Part shown: positions 8,705-16,541 of the stretch, in pieces
Numbering within the stretch: the stretch's first letter is position 1
Layout: each line of letters starts with the position of its first letter
Source of the DNA: Pseudomonas sediminis
Lineage (GTDB): Bacteria; Pseudomonadota; Gammaproteobacteria; Pseudomonadales; Pseudomonadaceae
Assembly: GCF_002741105.1 (NCBI RefSeq)
Contig: NZ_NIQU01000002.1
Location: 372,001-436,000, forward strand
DNA length: 64,000 nt
Direction: 5' to 3'
Position numbers and translations under genes: made by a program
Notes under the pieces: model-generated
Seen by the model: only the letters and a program-made list of their open reading frames with translations
The model's database searches: none
Told to the model about the DNA's origin: nothing

Positions 8705-9559
8705 TCAGCGTCTTGCCAGCATACCGCCAAGCAGCCCTGTCAGGCAGCCGATGAGCAAACCACCGACGTGCGCGCCGTTGGCGATGGCACCAACACCCAG
8801 CGTTTCGAAGATGCCGGTCATGCAGACGACCAGCCAGATCAGCATCATCACCAATACGCCGGGCGGCAGCCGGTAGGCCGGATTCGGCGCCAGGCGCTGG
8901 TAGATCCAGCAATGCCCGAGCAGGCCATAAAGCACGCCAGACAACCCGCCGAACAACGACGGCCCAGCCCACCAGTATTGGGCGAAGTTCGACGCCAGGC
9001 CGAACAGCAAGGTCAGCCCGAGCAGGCCAATGGCCCCCTGACGAAACTCGATGCGCCGCCCCAGCTCCCAGTACCACAGGCTGTTCATCGCCAGGTGCAG
9101 CCAGCCGAAGTGAATCAGCATCGGCGTGATCAGGCGCCACCACTGACCGCTGCCCAAGGTGGCATCCAGATAGGTCAGATAGATGCGCTCACCGTCGATA
9201 CGAAAATCGACGAAGCTCAGCCAGCGGATGGTAGAAAAATTCTCGCCCGCCAGGGTCACCGCAAAGACGATGAAGGTCGCCAGCAGCACCAGTGCCGTAA
9301 TCGGACTGCCCCGCAACTGCGTAAAGAAACTCTCCCGCACCGGCGCAGCGCTAGCCGGCAACTCTCCACCGGCGTCGCCCTGCGGGTGACGCGCATAAAG
9401 CTCGCGCACCTGCCCGGCAAGCTGCTCACCTGGCACCCAGAGCACCTGCTCACCGCCCTCTTCCGCCACCCGGTGTGGTACGTTCAAGCGCTGCAACAGG
9501 CCAACGAAGCCGCTCAAGTCGGTATCCAGTGGCAAGCGCAGTACTTCTACTGCCGTCAT
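8705..9559 (-). CDS. glpG: Rhomboid family intramembrane serine protease
   Basis: 284 residues. The N-terminal ~85 residues form the cytoplasmic domain of GlpG-type rhomboids. About six membrane segments follow. The catalytic dyad is visible as Ser in 'GGLSGVLYG' and His in 'ANGAHVGGLL', and the conserved Asn/His of helix 2 lies in 'HLAMNSLWYWE'. Rhomboids cleave membrane-protein segments within the bilayer. The start overlaps the stop of the phosphoesterase gene by 4 nt (ATGA), so the two are translationally coupled. GlpG is the best family name, but the gene is not next to glpE or glpR here. Confidence 0.9.
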   Translation of the reverse strand: MTAVEVLRLPLDTDLSGFVGLLQRLNVPHRVAEEGGEQVLWVPGEQLAGQVRELYARHPQGDAGGELPASAAPVRESFFTQLRGSPITALVLLATFIVFAVTLAGENFSTIRWLSFVDFRIDGERIYLTYLDATLGSGQWWRLITPMLIHFGWLHLAMNSLWYWELGRRIEFRQGAIGLLGLTLLFGLASNFAQYWWAGPSLFGGLSGVLYGLLGHCWIYQRLAPNPAYRLPPGVLVMMLIWLVVCMTGIFETLGVGAIANGAHVGGLLIGCLTGLLGGMLARR

Positions 9560-10530
9560 CGCGGTGCCTCCTGCGGGTCGACATCGACCCAGACGAATTT
9601 GCCCGCATCAAGACGTGTTTCCTGATCCAGGCGATAAGCGACCAAGCGGCCGCCGACCACTGCGCTGTAGTCCAGACAGGCCAGATTGGGCCGGATCGGC
9701 GCCGGCTTGCCGCGTCGCCAGTAATGACCGACGAACAAAAGCGGCTCGTGCGCGCCATACCTGAGCAATTCGTCCTTCTGCAGTTCGGTCAGCGGCGTCT
9801 GCGCCGCCAGCTCCGGCAAGGCATCGGGCTGGAAGACGATATCGCCATAGGTCTTCGGGTCCTCTTCCCAGAATTTGGTGCGGAAGTAGGAACGCGTGAA
9901 GCCATCACCGCTGGTCAGGGTCAGGCCGTGCGGCAAGCGCATGTCGGTGCCGCGCAGCAGGCGATCGAGCGCCATGTTGGCGAAGCTGCCGGGCACGGCC
10001 GAGGCCTGCAGGAAATGCTCGTCAATGCAGCCATCGGGAAATTGCGCCTGCAGCGGTGCGATCAGCTCGGCATCCCAGCAGGCGTGCACGACGCGGAAGC
10101 GCCCGGCGTCGATGAACAGTGGCATCTCGTAGAACCAGCGCAGAAACTCGCGCCACTCCTGCGGATGGTCTTCGAACTGCGCCAATGTCTCACGCATCAG
10201 GCGCTGATGGCGCGGGCTGTGCTCGCGCACGTAGTGACGGCCGCTGCCTGGTGGAGCCGGTGTACTCCAGCCCAGCGCGTTGAACTCGTGGTTGCCCATG
10301 ATGCACAGTGCCTGGCCTGCGCGAACCATATCGTGCACCAGGTGCAGGGCTTCACGAATGCCAGGGCCACGGTCGACCAAGTCACCGAGGAAGATCACCA
10401 TGCGCGTCGGATGGCGCCACACGCCGCCCTGCTGGCTATAACCCAGGCGATCGAGCAGACGTTCGAGGGTGCGCGCACAACCGTGGATATCACCGATCAG
10501 GTCATAGCCACGATGGGGGTCGAGGGACAT
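9556..10530 (-). CDS. Calcineurin-like metallophosphoesterase (PPP family)
   Basis: 324 residues. All PPP-type metal-binding motifs are visible: 'GDIHG' (residues ~13-17), 'GDLVDRGP' (~49-56) and 'GNHEFNALG' (~79-87), with later His residues in 'VVHACWD' and 'LFVGHYW'. Similar proteins include bacterial PPP phosphatases and bis(5'-nucleosyl)-tetraphosphatases; the substrate cannot be told from the sequence. The ATG directly abuts the nadK stop codon (TGA then ATG), so it is the second gene of a nadK-phosphoesterase-rhomboid operon. Confidence 0.88.
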   Translation of the reverse strand: MSLDPHRGYDLIGDIHGCARTLERLLDRLGYSQQGGVWRHPTRMVIFLGDLVDRGPGIREALHLVHDMVRAGQALCIMGNHEFNALGWSTPAPPGSGRHYVREHSPRHQRLMRETLAQFEDHPQEWREFLRWFYEMPLFIDAGRFRVVHACWDAELIAPLQAQFPDGCIDEHFLQASAVPGSFANMALDRLLRGTDMRLPHGLTLTSGDGFTRSYFRTKFWEEDPKTYGDIVFQPDALPELAAQTPLTELQKDELLRYGAHEPLLFVGHYWRRGKPAPIRPNLACLDYSAVVGGRLVAYRLDQETRLDAGKFVWVDVDPQEAPR

Positions 10531-11418
10531 TCAGTCCTGCCCTCCCAGGCGACTGCCCCAACCCAGCTTCGTGCGGCAGACCTCGTAGTAATTGTGATCC
10601 AGCGGATGGATCAGGCGCAGCTTCTGCGCTTTCTTCGCCACGTGCAGGGTGTCGCCCGGCGCGCAGGTGAAGTGGTTCTGGCCGTCGCAGGACACCTGCG
10701 GGTAAATGGTCATGTCCGGTGATACCACCACCTTCAGCTCGCTGTTGCCGTCGACCACGATAGGCCGGCTGGACAGGGTGTGCGGGTACATCGGCACCAC
10801 CACGATGGCATCGAGCTTGGGATGCATGATCGGCCCGCCTGCGGAGAGCGCGTAGGCGGTCGAGCCGGTGGGTGTAGCGACGATCAGGCCGTCGGCCTTC
10901 TGACTGCAGACGAACTGGCCGTCGATATACAGCTCGAACTCGATCATCCGCGTCGACTTGCCGGGGTGCAGCACCACGTCGTTGAGTGCATCGCCCTGGC
11001 CGATGGCCTCGCCCTGGCGGCGCACCTCGGCCTCCAGCAGAAAACGGTTCTCGGTGAGGTAGTGGCCTTCAAGCACCTGCGCCACCTTGAGCTCCAGCTC
11101 ATCGGGGCGAATGTCGGTGAGAAAGCCCAGGCTGCCGCGGTTGATCCCCAGCACCGGTACCTTGTGCCGCGCCAGGGCGCGCGCCGCGCCGAGCATGCTG
11201 CCGTCGCCGCCGACGACGATCACCAGGTCGCAGACCTCGCCCAGCATCTTGCGCGAGGACGTCTGCAAGCCATGCCCAGGCAGCACGTCAGCGATGGTGT
11301 CCTCAAGGATCACATGCAGGTGACGGTCGATCAGAAAGCGCTTGAGGCGGCGCACGGTTTCCAGAACCCGCGTGCTGCCCAGGCGCCCGATGATGCCGAC
11401 ATTGCGAAATTGCTCCAT
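10531..11418 (-). CDS. nadK: NAD(+) kinase
   Basis: 295 residues, full length. It phosphorylates NAD+ to NADP+ with ATP. Motifs: the nucleotide-binding 'GGDGSMLGAARAL' (~64), 'GINRGSLGFLTDI' and 'ALNDVVLHPG' containing the conserved Asn-Asp, and 'TPTGSTAYALSAGGPI' (~175). It is first in a three-gene operon with a phosphoesterase and a rhomboid, and is divergent from the DUF1853 gene with an intergenic space of about 100 bp for both promoters. Confidence 0.97.
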   Translation of the reverse strand: MEQFRNVGIIGRLGSTRVLETVRRLKRFLIDRHLHVILEDTIADVLPGHGLQTSSRKMLGEVCDLVIVVGGDGSMLGAARALARHKVPVLGINRGSLGFLTDIRPDELELKVAQVLEGHYLTENRFLLEAEVRRQGEAIGQGDALNDVVLHPGKSTRMIEFELYIDGQFVCSQKADGLIVATPTGSTAYALSAGGPIMHPKLDAIVVVPMYPHTLSSRPIVVDGNSELKVVVSPDMTIYPQVSCDGQNHFTCAPGDTLHVAKKAQKLRLIHPLDHNYYEVCRTKLGWGSRLGGQD

Positions 11419-11515
11419 GGGACTCCCGCCAGACAGATAAGAAACGAAGAGAGATTATCGGCCAAACGCCGGGGCCGCAGCAAACCACTGCTGTTGCTGC
11501 GCTATGCTCGGGATC

Positions 11516-12448
11516 ATGAGCGACCCTGACCTGATGCATGACCTGCTGCAAAGCCTCCACACCCCTGCCGTGCGCGACCTGGCGTGGACGCTGCTCTCGC
11601 CACCCATGCTCGGTGAGACCACGAAAGCCCAGCGTCATCCCCTGCAAGCCAGTTGCTGGACGCGACAACCACAACAACTGGCAGACTGGCTTGCGCAGCA
11701 GGACAAGGACCCCAGCCCACTGCACACCTGGCTGGCTGCAAAACCGGTGCGCCGCCTCGGCCTTTATTACGAACGCCTGTGGCAGTTCGCCCTGCGCGCG
11801 GCGCCGGATGTCGAGGTGGTCGCCTCCAACCTGCCGATCCGTCAGAACGGCCAGACACTGGGCGAGTTGGACCTGCTATTGCGCGACGCGGAAGGCGAGC
11901 ATCACCTGGAGCTGGCGGTGAAGTTCTACCTGGGCACGCGCAGCAGCGACGCGGCGGACTGGCTGGGCCCCGGCAGCCATGATCGGCTTGACCTGAAACT
12001 CGGTCACCTCGCGCAGCACCAGTTGCCCCTGTCGTCGCGCCGCGAGGCACGCGCGACCTTGAACGAGCTGCAGTTGGGCGATACTCGGTCCGCCTTCTGG
12101 CTCGGCGGCTACTTGTTCTACCCCTGGCCTGATGGTTGCCCATCACCTCGCGGCGCGAGCCCCGAGCACTGCCGGGGCAATTGGCTACACCAGTGCGACT
12201 GGGATGCTTTCGCCGCGACCAAACCAGACGCTCGCTGGCAACCCCTGCCGCGATTGGCCTGGCTCGCACCGGCGCGAGTGAAGACTGACGAGACCTGGCC
12301 CGCAGACACCTTCCAGCAATGGCTGAACACGCTGCGCCCAGAGGCTCAGGCGCAGCTGCTGGTACGACTGGAGGAAGATCACGCCGGTGATTGGCGGGAG
12401 GTCGAACGAATCTTTCTGGTCAACGATCAGTGGCCGGCGCAGTCGTAG
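11516..12448 (+). CDS. DUF1853 family protein
   Basis: About 310 residues from ATG at 11516, preceded by GGGATC; an in-frame ATG at 11504 with a poorer upstream site would add four residues. The protein contains 'KPVRRLGLYYERLWQFAL', 'GELDLLLRDAEGEHHLELAVKFYLG' and 'RVFLVNDQW'-like C-terminal residues. The middle segment, with an acidic residue, ExK-like spacing and beta-strands, resembles a PD-(D/E)XK nuclease core, which DUF1853 is thought to share; that is an inference. It stands alone, divergent from nadK, and its stop codon lies inside a REP palindrome. Confidence 0.85.
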   Translation: MSDPDLMHDLLQSLHTPAVRDLAWTLLSPPMLGETTKAQRHPLQASCWTRQPQQLADWLAQQDKDPSPLHTWLAAKPVRRLGLYYERLWQFALRAAPDVEVVASNLPIRQNGQTLGELDLLLRDAEGEHHLELAVKFYLGTRSSDAADWLGPGSHDRLDLKLGHLAQHQLPLSSRREARATLNELQLGDTRSAFWLGGYLFYPWPDGCPSPRGASPEHCRGNWLHQCDWDAFAATKPDARWQPLPRLAWLAPARVKTDETWPADTFQQWLNTLRPEAQAQLLVRLEEDHAGDWREVERIFLVNDQWPAQS

Positions 12449-12490
12449 CCCGGATGCAATCCGGGACGCTGCTACCGGCAATCCGGGGCT
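12445..12490. repeat. REP palindrome (gtagcccggatgcaatccggg type)
   Basis: The segment opens with gtagcccggatgcaatccgg and closes with aatccggggct, giving complementary arms agcccggat / atccggggct. This is a widespread Pseudomonas REP class. It includes the stop codon of the DUF1853 gene and separates it from the convergent CNB-rhodanese gene. A relative starts at 44501. Confidence 0.65.
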
Positions 12491-12528
12491 TCACCCACCT
12501 CGTTGATAGGCCGCAGGGCCAGCGCCAA

Positions 12529-13638
12529 TCAACGGCTACGTTCGGTACGCCCACCGGAACGCGCCAGATACCCTGCCCCGCTTTCACACAGCAGTGCGTC
12601 GCGCTGCACCGCCGGCAGGGCATCCAGGCCGCCACGCAGGGCATAAACGCTGTAACCCAGTTGCGAGAGCAGAAACACCGCACTGCTGCTGCGCTTGCCG
12701 CTATCGCAGTAGCACAGGTAGGTGCGTGAGCGATCCAGCAGGCGCGCCTTGAGGCGCAACAGCTGCAGCGGCATGTGCAGCGCTTGCGGCGCGTGCGCCT
12801 TCTCGTACTCTTCCTGCAGCCGCACATCCAGCCACTGCGCGCCCTGTGTCAGCAACCTGGCGCCCTCGCCCAGCGACACTTCGGCCACGACTGGAGCCTT
12901 GAGCAAAGCAAAGAAATCCTGACGATCCAGGCGCAGCACACTGCCCGCCTCGACCATGGTCACCGTGGCATTGCGTGGCCGATCAGCAAGCAGCGCTTCT
13001 TCACCGAAACAGGCGCCCACTTCCAGCTCCGCCAGCACCTGGTGATCACTGCCAGCGCCGCGAATCACCTCGGCGCGGCCACTTTCCAGGAAGTAGCAAC
13101 AATCGCCGGTAGCGCCTTCTTCAAGCACCCGACTGCCAGCAGCCAGCTCGACCCTGTGCAGCCGCGCCAGCATGTTCTGCACGTTGGCTGGCGGTACCTT
13201 GGCAAATAGCGGGTTTTCCAGCAGTCGCTCCAGCCATTCGATATCGGCGCCACTGTGTTGCAATGCCAGTAACAGATCCTGATGCGCCAGACGCCAGGTC
13301 AACAGGCGATCGAGCGTGGCACTGTCGATCATCAGCACGCTGATATCGGTCAAGGCGCGAGCGTCATGCAACCGTGGCAGGCCGGGTGACACCGGGTGAC
13401 AGCTGATCTCGCTGCCGGCCTGCAACGTCTGCGTCCTGCCCGCGGCATCCTGCAGCTGCAACTCGCCAGCCAGCAGATAGCAGGTCAGGCGCGCCTGATC
13501 CCCCTGACGAAACAGCAGTTGCCCGGCCAGCAGCGGCTGCGGCACCAACTGGCTACGCAACTCGCGCCACTGCTGCGCGGAAAGCGCATTGAGCGGCGTC
13601 AGGCTGCGCAGTTGTTCGGGGGTAAGGGGTTCGCTCAT
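12529..13638 (-). CDS. Cyclic-nucleotide-binding-like / rhodanese fusion protein
   Basis: 369 residues from ATG at 13638 (MSEPLTPEQLRSL), chosen because upstream in-frame codons overlap the preceding gene. A first, degenerate CNB-like domain spans ~15-125. A second, well-formed one spans ~130-250, with 'ATGDCCYFLESGRAEVI' and the phosphate-binding cassette 'FGEEALLADRPRNATV' containing Glu and Arg. The C-terminal ~265-360 is a rhodanese domain with the active-site loop 'CYCDSGKRSS', so the sulfur-carrying Cys is present. Fusion of a ligand sensor to a sulfurtransferase suggests ligand-gated sulfur transfer. It lies 22 nt after a D-cysteine desulfhydrase-like gene, also sulfur metabolism, on the same strand. 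Confidence 0.85.
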   Translation of the reverse strand: MSEPLTPEQLRSLTPLNALSAQQWRELRSQLVPQPLLAGQLLFRQGDQARLTCYLLAGELQLQDAAGRTQTLQAGSEISCHPVSPGLPRLHDARALTDISVLMIDSATLDRLLTWRLAHQDLLLALQHSGADIEWLERLLENPLFAKVPPANVQNMLARLHRVELAAGSRVLEEGATGDCCYFLESGRAEVIRGAGSDHQVLAELEVGACFGEEALLADRPRNATVTMVEAGSVLRLDRQDFFALLKAPVVAEVSLGEGARLLTQGAQWLDVRLQEEYEKAHAPQALHMPLQLLRLKARLLDRSRTYLCYCDSGKRSSSAVFLLSQLGYSVYALRGGLDALPAVQRDALLCESGAGYLARSGGRTERSR

Positions 13639-13660
13639 GAGGATTTCCAGGCTCCGCTGG

Positions 13661-14602
13661 TCAGACCTGAGTGTAGTCGGCACTGGCGCCCATCAACACC
13701 CGTCGACCTTGCAAGCCGCCAGTATGAATGAAGATCAGCCGAGTGCCGCGTGCGAGTTGACCTTGCTCGCAGAAATCGCGTAGCGCCATCAGCGCCTTGC
13801 CGGTATACACAGGCTCCAATGGCACACCGCAGGCTTGCTCGGTTTCCAGGATGAACTGGCGTAGCGGCTCATCGATACGGGCAAAACCGCCGCGTGCTGC
13901 CTCGATCAGTTGGTGACGCCGCGCCGACGCCCCGGCCTCGTCCAGCAACGTGGCGACCTGAGTGGCGACGCCGTGAGCATTGGGTACCGCCTGCGCGCCG
14001 AATACGCTGCGCTGACCATCACCCAGCAGCAAACCGGCCAGGGTAGTGCCGGTCCCCGTAGCCAGCCACCAGGCATCGAAATCGGACCAGCCGATATCGG
14101 CCAACTGCGCTTCGGCCATCGCCACCAGACAGCTACAGCCACTGGCGCCCTGAAGCCCCAGACCGCCCTCACCAATCACCTGAAAATTCGGGTATCGAGC
14201 GAGCCAGGGCACCCAGAAATCTGGCTGATGCCGCGCACGGTAACCGCCATAACCCAGCCAGTGCAGGGTCATGCCCATGCGCTGCAGATCATCGACGGTC
14301 GGGGTCTGCTGCACCTCGCCACGTAACAGACCGACGCTGGCGAAGCCGAAACGCTGTCCCGCCGCAGCCAGCGCATGCAAATGATTGGAGTGCGCCCCAC
14401 CCAGACTGATCACCCCCTGCGCACCATCCGCAGAGGCCTGTTCAAGATAGGGCGCGAGTTTGAACCACTTGTTGCCGGACAACAGGGGGTCGACAAGATC
14501 CAGGCGCAAACAGGCAAGCTCGACGCTGGCAGCCTCGAGCCAGTCCAGTTGCAGACGTTGTAGCGGCGCACGCGGACGCCAGGTGGGAATCCGTACTGGC
14601 AA
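13661..14602 (-). CDS. dcyD: D-cysteine desulfhydrase / ACC deaminase-like PLP enzyme
   Basis: 313 residues, fold type II PLP enzyme. 'SGNKWFKL' (~43-50) contains the Lys that binds PLP, and 'GGAHSNHLHALAAAGQRFGF' is the substrate/PLP loop of the ACC deaminase-DcyD family. 'GTGTTLAGLLLG' is the phosphate-binding Gly/Thr loop. The likely reaction is D-cysteine to pyruvate, H2S and ammonia; true ACC deaminase is less likely without checking the active-site Tyr residues. No ATG is available: the start is TTG at 14602, 2 nt after the upstream stop, so translation probably depends on coupling. Neighbours are a coiled-coil protein upstream and a rhodanese fusion downstream. Confidence 0.8.
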   Translation of the reverse strand: MPVRIPTWRPRAPLQRLQLDWLEAASVELACLRLDLVDPLLSGNKWFKLAPYLEQASADGAQGVISLGGAHSNHLHALAAAGQRFGFASVGLLRGEVQQTPTVDDLQRMGMTLHWLGYGGYRARHQPDFWVPWLARYPNFQVIGEGGLGLQGASGCSCLVAMAEAQLADIGWSDFDAWWLATGTGTTLAGLLLGDGQRSVFGAQAVPNAHGVATQVATLLDEAGASARRHQLIEAARGGFARIDEPLRQFILETEQACGVPLEPVYTGKALMALRDFCEQGQLARGTRLIFIHTGGLQGRRVLMGASADYTQV

Positions 14603-14604
14603 GA

Positions 14605-15972
14605 TCAGCTGACGGTACGCAGACGACTACTCGCCTTGTGCCGCCCACAGCAGTTCGAATCACCCAGAGCGAAACGGCTGGGCGTATCGACGCGGTCGAT
14701 GGGAATGGCGCAGCGCTCTCCACTGGGCAAGGATGCGTCGCAGCTGGGCTGCTGATAATGCGCCAACCAGTGGCGATACTGCTCTTCGGAAACGAAGCAT
14801 TTACCCGCAGCGTAGGCCATCGGGTTGTCCTGGTAGCGGGCGACGTCCTGGAGAGGAATGGTCAGGTGCCCAGCGCCCGGGTGGTACACCACGAACACCA
14901 CACCAAGCTTGGCCAGACGATCCAGCACCTGGTCACCGCCCTGACTGGCGAATGCATCGCGCTCACGCTTGAGGCGCTCGATCTCCGCTTGCAACTGGGC
15001 ATCCAGCTCGTTGCGATAGGCCAGTTCAACGTCACGAATGGCGATCTGCTCCTTGTAGTCCGCCACGGCCGCAGCGACTTTGGCGCGCATTTCGCCGTCG
15101 AACTGCGCACGCAGGATGTCGCCCTCGGTACGACCATAACGCTCAAGGGCACGTAGCTGCTGAGTCATGTCTTCACGGCTGCTCTGGAAACTTTCAGCCT
15201 GGGCGGCCAGTTGCGCCTTGAGGTTAGCGTTGAGCTCCTCCTGCTGGCGCAGCGCCTGATGCAGCCCATGAATCTGCCCCTGCAGATTCTTGCTCTGCTC
15301 CTCGCTGGCCAGTTTGAACTTGGCCAGTTCGTCTTCATGCTGCTGGGTCAGGCTGGTGATGCGCAGACGCTGCTGCTGAATCAGCTGCGCGGTCTTGGCT
15401 CGATGTTCCTGATCCATTTTCTGCGCCAATTGCTCGGCCACTTCCTTGGCCGGATCGGGCGCATACCATTTATCTTCGGAAGCCACCTGCAAACGCTCGG
15501 CAACCACCGCCTGAGCACTGTCGTCCTCGATCAGCAACCCAAGCTGATTGCGTTTGACTGCATCGCGCAGCAATACCAGGTCATTCTGAGTGGGCGCCAG
15601 GCTGGGGTCCCAAAGGTGCATCTGATGCCAGGAAACCGGACACTGGCTGCGACAGGCCAGACGAATCGGCCCAGCGCCAAGATCCGGACCACGGCCGGCA
15701 CGCTCGGCCAGATGTTGTAGAGGAATATTCCAGCCCTTATCGGGGCGACCGTCCTCGTCGAAATCCAGAAAGAAGAACACCGCAGCCCTGACCAGCAGGC
15801 GCGGATTGATCACCACGAACACCGCACGCATCTGCTCGTCGGCGAATTCGGGCATGTTCACCACGCCGTCGAGCAAAGCCTCGAACTCAGGGAACATCAT
15901 CTGTTTGCAGATACCGCGTTCACTGAAGAACATCACGGCTTCCACCATCTGCGGCTTGTTCTGCATGCTCAT
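14605..15972 (-). CDS. Coiled-coil protein, conserved in Pseudomonas
   Basis: 455 residues from ATG at 15972 (MSMQNKPQMVEAVMFF). The N-terminal ~180 residues are globular and conserved ('FADEQMRAVFVVINPRLLVRAAVFFFLDFDEDG', 'ACRSQCPVSWHQMHLWDP'). Residues ~185-350 are Gln/Glu/Lys-rich heptads predicted to form a long coiled coil. The C-terminal part has 'VVYHPGAGHLTIPLQDVARYQ' and a Cys/His-containing tail ending 'CCGRHK'. Such proteins are often annotated as ParA-like or chromosome-partitioning, but no Walker motif is visible and I do not support that name. It is upstream of and nearly touching the desulfhydrase gene. Confidence 0.75.
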   Translation of the reverse strand: MSMQNKPQMVEAVMFFSERGICKQMMFPEFEALLDGVVNMPEFADEQMRAVFVVINPRLLVRAAVFFFLDFDEDGRPDKGWNIPLQHLAERAGRGPDLGAGPIRLACRSQCPVSWHQMHLWDPSLAPTQNDLVLLRDAVKRNQLGLLIEDDSAQAVVAERLQVASEDKWYAPDPAKEVAEQLAQKMDQEHRAKTAQLIQQQRLRITSLTQQHEDELAKFKLASEEQSKNLQGQIHGLHQALRQQEELNANLKAQLAAQAESFQSSREDMTQQLRALERYGRTEGDILRAQFDGEMRAKVAAAVADYKEQIAIRDVELAYRNELDAQLQAEIERLKRERDAFASQGGDQVLDRLAKLGVVFVVYHPGAGHLTIPLQDVARYQDNPMAYAAGKCFVSEEQYRHWLAHYQQPSCDASLPSGERCAIPIDRVDTPSRFALGDSNCCGRHKASSRLRTVS

Positions 15973-16329
15973 TGAGGACCCTCTGGACCAACCGGGAATA
16001 CGTCGCGTGCCAGCGCAGCGCAGACTCTGCACTGATATCGTCCTTGATACCTCGAGCAAGTCTAGGGGAAAACCCAACCACAGCAATGTGACTGGGTTGG
16101 CACTCACTCTGCGAGCCAGCCCAAATAGGCCACTGCTTGGCGCAAAAATGTGACCAGAACGGAAAGTACGCGAATTGCCAGCCACCCGGCGCGACAGGAT
16201 GAGCACTAGCCTGCCCAGCACAGCTCGCTCGGCGGATTCTTGCTTTTTACTTTTCCAGCATAGGCAAACTTCCGCCTATCAGAGTCGAGACCATTGAGCT
16301 CACCCGCTCTAGACCGGCGGTCCGACAAG
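15973..16329. other. Intergenic region between divergent genes
   Basis: The region holds weak inverted repeats such as ccaacc / ggttgg near 16074-16100. No gene is recognised. It carries the upstream regions of the coiled-coil gene (minus) and of the TAXI gene (plus). Confidence 0.4.
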
Positions 16330-16346
16330 CTGGCACGTCACCTGCT
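16330..16346 (+). promoter_or_regulatory. Near-consensus sigma-54 promoter
   Basis: CTGGCACGTCACCTGCT matches the -24 element fully, and the -12 element with CTGC in place of TTGC. The GG and GC dinucleotides are separated by the required 12 nt. The start would be near 16357, 55 nt before a His-rich micro-ORF and 185 nt before the TAXI gene. Confidence 0.5.
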
Positions 16347-16411
16347 CTGTGACAGACCAACCCGCGCGCGAAACGCGTGGTCGGACTGATAAAAAAGACA
16401 AGAGGTCAGCC

Positions 16412-16501
16412 ATGTTCTGCCATCACCATTTCACTGCCAGTACTCATCACTCAAGCCGTTTCAGGCCCCCCAGCACCAGAGAACTGCCCGCACAGCGCTG
16501 A
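16412..16501 (+). CDS. His-rich micro-ORF upstream of TAXI gene
   Basis: 29 codons: MFCHHHFTASTHHSSRFRPP then STRELPAQR. ATG is preceded by AAGAGGTCAGCC, a good ribosome-binding site at proper spacing. It ends 40 nt before the TAXI start. Five His in the first 13 residues are unusual. No terminator hairpin follows, so classical histidine attenuation is not supported; a leader peptide, a metal-binding micropeptide or chance are all possible. Confidence 0.35.
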   Translation: MFCHHHFTASTHHSSRFRPPSTRELPAQR

Positions 16502-16541
16502 TGCATCCTTAAGTCCAAAATAACAATAACGGAGAATCCCC

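Noticed and set aside
14605..15972. ParA/chromosome-partitioning identity for the coiled-coil protein
   Set aside because: No Walker A or B motif is visible; the similarity of such proteins to ParA is probably due to coiled-coil content or inherited annotation.
16412..16501. Histidine attenuator for the TAXI gene
   Set aside because: There is no terminator hairpin between the His-rich ORF and the TAXI start, and the gene is not a his biosynthetic gene.
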